This document shows, in pieces, positions 1-7,144 of a stretch of DNA of 64,000 nucleotides; position 1 is the first letter of the stretch, and each line of letters begins with the position of its first letter. Under the pieces are notes generated by a model. The model had not been told where the DNA came from. It ran no database searches and worked only from the letters and a program-made list of their open reading frames with translations. The position numbers and the translations under genes were made by a program. This DNA is from Flagellimonas sp. 389 (GTDB taxonomy: Bacteria > Bacteroidota > Bacteroidia > Flavobacteriales > Flavobacteriaceae): assembly GCF_018449435.1 (NCBI RefSeq), contig NZ_JAHCMU010000004.1, forward strand, positions 62,001-126,000, read 5' to 3'.

Positions 1-42
1 AAAATTATTCAGAAGACAGCAAAATGGGTAGGAATAAATTAA
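1..42 (+). CDS. possible 3' end of an upstream gene (partial)
   Basis: Frame 1 is open from the window edge to a TAA at 40-42 and would encode the last 13 residues of a protein entering from the left. Nothing identifies it and it may be chance. The following 63 bases up to the kinase gene show no clear promoter or terminator. Confidence 0.2.
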   Translation, partial: KIIQKTAKWVGIN

Positions 43-105
43 TGATAGGAGTTCTTCCAATTTCCCAATGCGTTATTTTTGAATTAAGATATTGACCAAC
101 TACAT

Positions 106-1164
106 ATGGAATTGAACAGTAGAACCAACAATCTTGTTTTCTGGACCTTACAATTTTTGGGGTGGGGTTTTCTAAGCTGTCTGTCTTTGATTATGCTGAA
201 GAATAGTAGTACGGAATTCTTGGTGTTCAACGTATTTGGTGGTATGTTCATTGGTATCGTATCCACATCGCTATTAAGATATTATTTGAAGCATAACCTT
301 GCTTTTGATGATTTTGGAACCAAAGAGATTATCAAGATTTTGTTGGCCACACTGGTTGCATCCGGTATCTATGCACTGTTGAATCTCTCCCTTGGATACC
401 TATATCATGAATATGGCCCAAAGATATCTGACGATGAGCTACAGATGTTGAAAATGTATGATACAACTGGGCTATTAATTTTCAGTTCCTTATTAATGGT
501 ATTTTCATGGGTCATTTGCTATTTGGTCATCAAACTTTTGCTAAAACTCAACAAGGACAGAATTGAGCGGCTAGAACTGAATACCAATTTAAAACAGGCA
601 CAGCTCAATACTTTAAAAGGTCAGATCAACCCCCATTTTATGTTCAACAGCCTTAACAATATTCGAGGCCTAATGCTTGAGGATGTTGAACGATCAAGAG
701 AGATGTTGACCAAACTCTCCGAAATCCTTCGGTATTCGCTTACCAAAAATAATAGTAATGCCATTTCGGTAGAAGAAGAGCTGGAAATGGTGGACAACTA
801 TATTGACCTCTCCAAAATTCAATTTGAGGACCGGCTGGAGTTTGTCAAGGATGTTGATGAAGATACTTTGTCACTTCATATCCCGCCAATGATTATCCAG
901 CTTCTTATAGAAAATGCGGCAAAGCATGGTATCTCCAATCTCAAAAGAGGAGGCAGAATCGTCTTGAGCCTAAAAAAGGAAGAGGATCAATTGATCATTG
1001 AAGTTAAGAATACAGGGAAACTCCAAATAGGTAAAAATACCACACAGTTAGGACTGAAAAATATAAGACAGCGTTTAAAACTGCTGTATGCAGATAAAGC
1101 TTCTTTTAATTTGAACGAGGTTGCTGGTGAGGTCGTTGCCCATATAAAAATCCCTATGGTATGA
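106..1164 (+). CDS. LytS/YehU-family sensor histidine kinase
   Basis: Membrane-bound sensor kinase of the His_kinase (PF06580) type, 352 residues. About four hydrophobic segments occupy residues 13-145, followed by a short coiled linker. The phospho-acceptor motif INPHFMFNSLNN places the histidine near residue 177. The HATPase N-box (LIENAAKHG, Asn near 270) and the late glycine-rich GLKNIRQRL segment follow. It should phosphorylate the adjacent LytTR regulator, whose ATG overlaps this gene's stop by four bases, a sign of translational coupling. The sensed signal cannot be read from the sequence, since there is no periplasmic sensor domain of useful size. Confidence 0.93.
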   Translation: MELNSRTNNLVFWTLQFLGWGFLSCLSLIMLKNSSTEFLVFNVFGGMFIGIVSTSLLRYYLKHNLAFDDFGTKEIIKILLATLVASGIYALLNLSLGYLYHEYGPKISDDELQMLKMYDTTGLLIFSSLLMVFSWVICYLVIKLLLKLNKDRIERLELNTNLKQAQLNTLKGQINPHFMFNSLNNIRGLMLEDVERSREMLTKLSEILRYSLTKNNSNAISVEEELEMVDNYIDLSKIQFEDRLEFVKDVDEDTLSLHIPPMIIQLLIENAAKHGISNLKRGGRIVLSLKKEEDQLIIEVKNTGKLQIGKNTTQLGLKNIRQRLKLLYADKASFNLNEVAGEVVAHIKIPMV

Positions 1165-1886
1165 AGATAAGAGCCGTAATAGTGGAAGACTCAAGATTGG
1201 CCCGTAATGAGCTAAAAGAACTCATAAAAAAACACAGTGAGATCGAGCTGGTAGGAGAAGCTGAAAATGTTGATTCAGGATTCGAATTGATTCAGAAAGA
1301 AACCCCGGATTTATTGTTTTTGGATATCAATATGCCAGAAAAAGATGGTTTTGAGCTTCTTGAAATGCTGGATGAGGTTCCCATCACCATATTTACCACT
1401 GCTTTTGATGAATACGCTATAAAATCCTTTGAGTACAATGCCTTGGATTACCTTCTTAAACCAATAAACGAAAAACGTTTTGCCATTGCTTTTGAGAAGG
1501 TAAAAGCAAAATTAACAAGCAATCAAGTGCATACAGGAAAGACGCAACAACTTTCGCATAACAGTCAGATTTTTATCAAGGACGGAGAATCTTGCTGGCT
1601 TGTTAAAATTGGAGATATTTCACATTTTGAAATCGTGGGGAACTATACCAGGGTGTTTTTTGAAGATAAGAAACCGCTGCTTTATAAATCACTTAACCAA
1701 GTTGAAGAAAAACTTCCTGAACAGTCTTTTTTTAGGGCAAACCGGCAACAAATCGTTAATACCAACTACATAGCCAATGTAGTGCCTTGGTTCAATGGTA
1801 AGTTGAAGCTGCAAATGTATAACGGAGAAGAAATTGAGGTGTCGCGAAGACAATCCTATATCTTTAAAGATAAAATGAGTTTGTAG
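1161..1886 (+). CDS. LytTR-family response regulator
   Basis: Two-domain response regulator of 241 residues. The receiver domain (about 1-120) has the acidic pair near residues 9-10 and the phospho-acceptor Asp55 in LLFLDINMPEKDG. The C-terminal LytTR DNA-binding domain spans roughly 135-238, with the family signature RANRQQIVNTNYI. It is the partner of the kinase that overlaps it by four bases. LytTR regulators of this architecture usually control cell-surface or membrane functions. The next gene, a membrane protein starting 35 bases downstream, is a plausible co-transcribed target or accessory. Confidence 0.94.
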   Translation: MKIRAVIVEDSRLARNELKELIKKHSEIELVGEAENVDSGFELIQKETPDLLFLDINMPEKDGFELLEMLDEVPITIFTTAFDEYAIKSFEYNALDYLLKPINEKRFAIAFEKVKAKLTSNQVHTGKTQQLSHNSQIFIKDGESCWLVKIGDISHFEIVGNYTRVFFEDKKPLLYKSLNQVEEKLPEQSFFRANRQQIVNTNYIANVVPWFNGKLKLQMYNGEEIEVSRRQSYIFKDKMSL

Positions 1887-1921
1887 TTAGGTTGTTACGA
1901 TTAACAGTAAAACAAAAACCA

Positions 1922-2941
1922 ATGGATAGAATAGAAATTTCCAAAATCGCAATGGTATTCGCGTTACCATTATTGATTGTTGGTACTTTGGTATTGCTAG
2001 TGAAATCAATCTGGTTCCAGCAAAACCCAAATGTATTGGCATTGGGAGTTACAATTGATTTGTTATTGACCACACCCATAGTGTATTTTTTACTAGTTAG
2101 AAAAACAAGGATTCCAACAACCACAATTGTCCCTTTTCTAATCTTTGTAACCGTAGTTTGTTCGGTCATTCTTCCCAAAGAAAATCAATTGTATTTAGGA
2201 CTGTTCAAAACTTGGTTGCTTCCAGTCATAGAATTGTCCATTCTGTCTTTTGTGCTTTATAAACTATATGGGGCAGTAAAACGGTATAATACTGAAAAAC
2301 AATATTCTCTTGATTTCTTTTCGACACTCAAAAAAGTATGTACTGAAATCCTCCCTAAAGCTATGGTCACGCCCGTTGTTATGGAAATCTCAGTTTTCTA
2401 TTATGGCTTTTTATATTGGAAGAAAAAGGATTTTAAGGAAAATGAATTTTCGTACCATAAAAACTCTGGTACAATAACCTTATTGGTCGCAATACTTTTT
2501 ATTGTTGCCATAGAAACTTTTGTTCTTCATATCCTCATTGCCAAGTGGAGTATTATCGTAGCTTGGATTTTCACTTTTTTAAGTATTTATTCTGGAATTC
2601 AAATCTTTGGATTTTTAAAATCAATGTTGAAAAGACCCATATCCATTGAAGGTCATAAGCTCTACTTACGATATGGAATTATGAGTGAATCTAGTATTGA
2701 TTTAAGTGATATAGATGCTGTTGAATTGTCATCCAAGGAAATTGAATTGGACAATGAAACAAGAAAACTATCTTTTCTGGGAGAGTTAGAGTCTCATAAC
2801 ATAGTAATCCGATTAAAAAAAGAAAACGTCTTAACCGGTATTTATGGAATTAAAAAGTCCTACAAGAATCTAGTTCTGTTTATAGATGACCCGATGACTT
2901 TTAAGAATAGCATTGAAACTGCCCTAAAAAATAACCTGTAA
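1922..2941 (+). CDS. polytopic membrane protein of unknown function
   Basis: I do not recognise the family. The protein (339 residues from this ATG) has about six to seven hydrophobic segments in its first 235 residues, then a soluble C-terminal part of about 100 residues with a polar beta-rich look, resembling a small PH-like domain. A longer reading frame begins at a TTG at 1892, but the ATG at 1922 follows an A-rich leader typical of this phylum and places the start directly before the first membrane segment. It follows the LytTR regulator by 35 bases and may belong to that transcription unit. Confidence 0.7.
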   Translation: MDRIEISKIAMVFALPLLIVGTLVLLVKSIWFQQNPNVLALGVTIDLLLTTPIVYFLLVRKTRIPTTTIVPFLIFVTVVCSVILPKENQLYLGLFKTWLLPVIELSILSFVLYKLYGAVKRYNTEKQYSLDFFSTLKKVCTEILPKAMVTPVVMEISVFYYGFLYWKKKDFKENEFSYHKNSGTITLLVAILFIVAIETFVLHILIAKWSIIVAWIFTFLSIYSGIQIFGFLKSMLKRPISIEGHKLYLRYGIMSESSIDLSDIDAVELSSKEIELDNETRKLSFLGELESHNIVIRLKKENVLTGIYGIKKSYKNLVLFIDDPMTFKNSIETALKNNL

Positions 2942-2961
2942 AAACTAAAAAGGTAATCCCA

Positions 2962-3747
2962 TTAAAGCGATTTCAGTAGACCTCCATCAATTGGAATATT
3001 GGTGCCAGTAATGTAAGCGGACTTTTCCGAAGCTAAAAATGTCACCAAAAAGCCGTATTCCTCAGGATCGCCTATGCGTTTTGAAGGAACCTGATTTTCC
3101 ATGTTCGACCGGACTTCTAATTCCGAAATCCCTAGCTTTTCTGACTTTTTTGCGTTAAGTTGGGTGATACGGTCGGTATCAAAATAACCAGTAAGCACGT
3201 TGTTTACGGTTATTCCATCTTTTGCAACATCAATAGAAAGACTTTTTGCCCAAGTCACTACGGCAGCCCTTATCGAATTTGAAAGCGCTAAATAATTTAG
3301 AGGTTCCCTAACGGATATGGACGCCACATTGATGATTCTTCCCCATTGCTTTTGTTGCATGTGCGTTAAGGCAAGCTCCGTAGTAAAAACAACTGACTTG
3401 AACAATAGGTCAAAAGCCTGTTGGTAATCCTCAACATTTTTTTCCAAAGCTCCTCCTGCTTCCGGACCTTGCGTATTGTTCACTAATATGTCGATTGTAT
3501 TTTCTTGGAAAAATTTGAAAATTGTTGGTTTGAAGGTTTCAAAACTGGAAAAATCGACAACTACATAGTTGTGTTCTTGTCCTTGGTCGACATCAAATTC
3601 TGCAATAAGCTCCTTCATTTTGGCTTCATTTCGTGCCATTAAGGTTACATTGGCCCCACTTGCGGCCAATTGCCTTGCGATAGCTTCACCAATACCTTTG
3701 CTGCTCCCGCCAACAAGAGCATTTTTTCCTACTAAAGAAATTTTCAT
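2962..3747 (-). CDS. SDR-family protein with degenerate catalytic residues
   Basis: Short-chain dehydrogenase/reductase fold, 261 residues. The nucleotide-binding glycine motif GGSSKGIG is at about 13-20, the NNTQG element (usual NNAG) near 90, and the C-terminal TGTNIPIDGG motif is present. The catalytic triad is not classical. Aligning the conserved Ser143 and the AAV that follows the lysine puts Ser156 where Tyr is expected and Arg160 where Lys is expected (motif LSNSIRAAV). Such LSNxxR proteins form a recurring SDR side branch, to my knowledge without an agreed substrate. The gene starts one base after the cupin gene ends, so the two form an operon. Confidence 0.85.
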   Translation of the reverse strand: MKISLVGKNALVGGSSKGIGEAIARQLAASGANVTLMARNEAKMKELIAEFDVDQGQEHNYVVVDFSSFETFKPTIFKFFQENTIDILVNNTQGPEAGGALEKNVEDYQQAFDLLFKSVVFTTELALTHMQQKQWGRIINVASISVREPLNYLALSNSIRAAVVTWAKSLSIDVAKDGITVNNVLTGYFDTDRITQLNAKKSEKLGISELEVRSNMENQVPSKRIGDPEEYGFLVTFLASEKSAYITGTNIPIDGGLLKSL

Positions 3748-3748
3748 A

Positions 3749-4060
3749 TTACTTGTATTCTTCTCTTGCTGGACTAAATATATCCATCAATTTACATGTG
3801 GTCAGTGCTTTTCCGCTGTGCGGTACATTTGATGGGACAATGACTATATCACCAGATTGATAAATAGCCTTGTTCCCTCCCAGCGTAAATTCAAAACTAC
3901 CCTCCAGAACATGCATTATTTGTTCGTGTACATGGTAATGCTCAGGTACTTCGGCATCTTTTTCAACGTCCCAAAAGGCCCAGGTCATAGATTCTCCGTG
4001 TACCATTTTTCCATGGTAACCAGGCATGAATTCCTTAGATTTTACTTCTGATAGATTCAT
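3749..4060 (-). CDS. small cupin-domain protein
   Basis: Single-domain cupin of 103 residues. Motif 1 is visible as PEHYHVHEQIMHVLEG and motif 2 as PSNVPHSG, giving the histidine and glutamate ligands expected for one bound metal ion. Small cupins of this type serve as sugar- or keto-acid-modifying enzymes or as ligand sensors, and the substrate is not evident here. It is the first gene of a two-gene minus-strand operon with the SDR-like protein, separated by one base, which suggests a shared small-molecule pathway. Confidence 0.85.
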   Translation of the reverse strand: MNLSEVKSKEFMPGYHGKMVHGESMTWAFWDVEKDAEVPEHYHVHEQIMHVLEGSFEFTLGGNKAIYQSGDIVIVPSNVPHSGKALTTCKLMDIFSPAREEYK

Positions 4061-4130
4061 TGCTATTTATTTACTAGAAAAATAGCAATAAGTAGTGAAT
4101 AGAAGGCTAGAAATAGTCTTTTTTAAGACA

Positions 4131-6197
4131 TTATTCCCAATTTACGATCACAAATTCACACCTTCTGTTCCATTCGTGGTCTTCCTCAGTACAAGCGTCT
4201 ACGGTCTTGCATTCTACTATGGGTTCTGATTCTCCGTAACCTTTGGCGATTACCCTATTTTCATCAATTCCCTTGCTGACCAGGTATTCTTTTACAGAAT
4301 CTGCCCGTTTTTGCGAAAGTTGTTTATTGTAGCTTGCTCTTCCGCGAATATCGGTATGGCTACCGATCTCTATGATCATATTGGGGTTTTTTCTCATGAC
4401 GTCGAGTACTACCTCTAAGCGTTCTCTGGACTCTCTTCTTAGGTACCAAAGGCTATAATCAAAATGGATTTCCTTGGTTTTGATTATCGTTCTGTTTTTC
4501 TCTTTTACAACAGCATCCTCTTTTTTGATTGCCTCCGCTATCTTTTTCTTCTTTCTTTTTTCTGCTTCTTCTTTTGCCCTTTTTTCCTGTAACAGCTGTT
4601 TTTCTTTTTCTTTTTCCGCTTCTGCTTGTTGTTGCTTTTCAATTTCTTTTAAGGAGAGCAGTTGCAGTGACCCATCAAAAGTTTTTTTACGTTCCTTGCT
4701 GCTTCGTATAGTTTTGTTGTTGTCTTTGTATCCGTTTTGACTTCCGTGTACTGTAAAAAAGGAAGCGCAGGAAATATCAAACTTAAATACTGCATTTTGA
4801 TCGGTCAATACTTCTTTTATCATTTTGCCATCACCGTCCAATAATCGTATTGTCCCGTTTGGGATAGGTTCGTTAGTTGTTATATCGGTAAGTGTACCAG
4901 CAATGAACTGACCGCAATCTTCGATTAAAAGAGGTTTAGTTTCAACAAAGGAATAAATGTCATCGCTACCTTTTCCCGAGGGTCGGTTGGATGAGAAAAA
5001 ACCTTCCTTATCGGAATGAAATGAAATGGAAAAATCATCATAACCACTATTGACGGGCAAGCCTAAATTGTCTGGTTGACCGTAAGTTCCAGCGTCATAT
5101 TTTGAAATGAAGATATCCAAAAGACCAAAGCCCGGATGCCCATTTGAAGCAAAGTAGAGATTGTTCTCCGTGTCCAAATGCGGAAACTGCTCCTTTTTAT
5201 CCGTGTTTATTGTTGCTCCCAAATTTATTGGGTTCCCAAAAAGGCCATCTGAAAGTATGGATACTTTATAAAGATCAAATGAACCGTAGCCACCAGGGCG
5301 GTCCGAAGCAAAATAAAGCTGTGTTTCATCCTTGTTCAAGGCTGGGTGTTCCGTAGAAAAGCCATCGTCATTAAATGGTAATTCGGTAATATTTATCCAT
5401 TCCGTACCCGACCATTCTGCGCTATAAATCTTTAAGTTGGTGACTTTTTTGGAATCTGTTTTTTTCTTGCCCTTGTTGAAATTGTTACGTGTAAAATAGA
5501 TTGTCTTTCTATCCTTTGTTATTGTAAAGGAACCCTCGTGCATTTTGGTGTTAATGTTGGGGGAAAGGCTTTCACTAAAATCGTCTTTCTGGTCTATTTT
5601 GTCCAGTGGATGTGAGTAAATATCCAGATAGTTTTGATTGTTCCATCGGTATAATTTTTTAGCCTTATCGCTGTTTTTTCTTGAAGCGGTGTAAAGAAGG
5701 TTGGAATCTATTTTGGCTGCCCCAAATTCGGATGTCGTAGTGTTTAAGGCAAGGTTCTCTATCGTAAAACGGTTACCAATCGCACTTATGTTTTCTAAAT
5801 ATTGAATGCCCCTGTTTAGCTTTTCGATTGCTAATGAGTCGTTTGATCGTATGTAATATTCCTTTAACGCATTTTCTGCTTCATCATACTTGCCAATAGC
5901 TTTTAAGGACTGGTTAAGTTTGAAATAATAGGAACCATCAATGGCATTACCAGACCTGGAAGTTACAGTTTTGTACCATCTTGCAGCCGAGTGCATATCA
6001 AAAGTATTATAGTAAGAATCAGCAAGGTTCTTCAACACCTGTTGACTTCTATTGCTGGACAATACTTTTTCATACAACGGAATGGCATCGCTGTAAAACG
6101 CTCTTTCAAAATAAGTGTTTGCACGCTCTAATTCTTGTTGTGCAATCATTGGGTGCATGCCCAAACCGATAACGAGGAGGAAGATCAGTTTTCTCAT
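4131..6197 (-). CDS. OmpA-family protein with TPR and PD40 repeats (T9SS/gliding-associated)
   Basis: Outer-membrane-associated protein of 688 residues. A signal peptide (about 1-19, ending at AQQ) is followed by TPR-like helices (20-130), then WD40/PD40-type beta-propeller repeats (about 155-415, with recurring LYFASDRPGG-like blades), a carboxypeptidase-regulatory-like beta domain (about 425-505), a charged Lys/Glu-rich coiled region (515-570), and a C-terminal OmpA peptidoglycan-binding domain with SHTDIRG and LSQKRADSV motifs. The architecture resembles PorE-type proteins that anchor the type IX secretion machinery to peptidoglycan. It is the third gene of the trio with the PorP/SprF and type B-sorted genes, 3 bases after the former. 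Confidence 0.9.
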   Translation of the reverse strand: MRKLIFLLVIGLGMHPMIAQQELERANTYFERAFYSDAIPLYEKVLSSNRSQQVLKNLADSYYNTFDMHSAARWYKTVTSRSGNAIDGSYYFKLNQSLKAIGKYDEAENALKEYYIRSNDSLAIEKLNRGIQYLENISAIGNRFTIENLALNTTTSEFGAAKIDSNLLYTASRKNSDKAKKLYRWNNQNYLDIYSHPLDKIDQKDDFSESLSPNINTKMHEGSFTITKDRKTIYFTRNNFNKGKKKTDSKKVTNLKIYSAEWSGTEWINITELPFNDDGFSTEHPALNKDETQLYFASDRPGGYGSFDLYKVSILSDGLFGNPINLGATINTDKKEQFPHLDTENNLYFASNGHPGFGLLDIFISKYDAGTYGQPDNLGLPVNSGYDDFSISFHSDKEGFFSSNRPSGKGSDDIYSFVETKPLLIEDCGQFIAGTLTDITTNEPIPNGTIRLLDGDGKMIKEVLTDQNAVFKFDISCASFFTVHGSQNGYKDNNKTIRSSKERKKTFDGSLQLLSLKEIEKQQQAEAEKEKEKQLLQEKRAKEEAEKRKKKKIAEAIKKEDAVVKEKNRTIIKTKEIHFDYSLWYLRRESRERLEVVLDVMRKNPNMIIEIGSHTDIRGRASYNKQLSQKRADSVKEYLVSKGIDENRVIAKGYGESEPIVECKTVDACTEEDHEWNRRCEFVIVNWE

Positions 6198-6200
6198 ATC

Positions 6201-7136
6201 TTAATAAAATCTAGGAGATTTATCATATCCTTTTTTCAGACCTAGAAGGTCAAGGTCAAAGAGTGCAAAAATTTCATGGGACCCTGCGTTAAAACTCCCT
6301 AAGTTGGATAGGGTATAATCGTAAGCATATCCAATACGTATTGCAGGTACAACAGATATGTTGAACATGGCGCTCACTGCATCTTCCAATCTATAGGACA
6401 GTCCACCTTCGAATCTGTTATTGAACAAAACATTCAACGAAGTATCCAGTGAAATAGGAGAGCCTGCGACCATTTTTGTCATGATGGATGGCTTTATTTT
6501 CAAATTTGGATTCAATTCGTAGATATAACCAGAGGTGAAGAAAAGGTGTATTTCTTCTGAACCTATCCTATTTATTCCATCCCGATTTTCAAGATGTTTT
6601 GAAGTCAACAAATTAGGTGCGGATACTCCAGCGTAGAAATTGGGTCTTGTATAAAAAGCACCAACGCCAACATTGGGGAAAATACTATTGACATTCTCGT
6701 TGAATGCTGCATCATCTTGAAATTCGGGCAGTCTAAAACCAGTGAAATTGGTTTCAAAATTTGTAATCCCTCCCTTAAGTCCCAAGGATAGGTTACTGTC
6801 AGCATTCAACTTTAAGATATAGGCAAAATCAACATAAACATTGTTCTCTTTTAAAACACCATCACCAATATTGTCACTTATAAGGGATATGCCTGTTTCT
6901 ACTTTATCGCTCAAAGGTGCATGGGCAAAAAATGTAAGTGTTTCGGGAGCACCCTCTGCATTTTGCCATTGTGAACGGTAAAGGGTTCCAAAATTTATCA
7001 TTCCCGTTTCATTGGTCGTATATGCTGGGTTAATAATGCTCATATTATACATATACTGGGTATATTGAGGGTCTTGCTGTGATTTTACTCCCAGCGCATA
7101 CAATAAAAATAAGAGTGCTATATATAGTTTTTTCAT
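6201..7136 (-). CDS. PorP/SprF-family type IX secretion membrane protein
   Basis: Outer-membrane beta-barrel protein of the PorP/SprF family, 311 residues. It has a signal peptide (about 1-19, ending SQQ), then the characteristic DPQYTQYMYNMSIINPAYT opening and repeated amphipathic beta strands to the C-terminus. SprF-like proteins are typically encoded directly downstream of a large CHU_C-bearing protein and are needed to export or attach that partner. The same order is seen here: the 955-residue cargo gene ends 8 bases upstream, and the OmpA-family gene follows 3 bases downstream. Confidence 0.94.
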   Translation of the reverse strand: MKKLYIALLFLLYALGVKSQQDPQYTQYMYNMSIINPAYTTNETGMINFGTLYRSQWQNAEGAPETLTFFAHAPLSDKVETGISLISDNIGDGVLKENNVYVDFAYILKLNADSNLSLGLKGGITNFETNFTGFRLPEFQDDAAFNENVNSIFPNVGVGAFYTRPNFYAGVSAPNLLTSKHLENRDGINRIGSEEIHLFFTSGYIYELNPNLKIKPSIMTKMVAGSPISLDTSLNVLFNNRFEGGLSYRLEDAVSAMFNISVVPAIRIGYAYDYTLSNLGSFNAGSHEIFALFDLDLLGLKKGYDKSPRFY

Positions 7137-7144
7137 GTCTTTAT

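Noticed and set aside
4116..4129. GTCTT/AAGAC hairpin near the end of the OmpA-family gene as a terminator
   Set aside because: Only five base pairs with a T/A loop and no clear U-tract in the direction of transcription.
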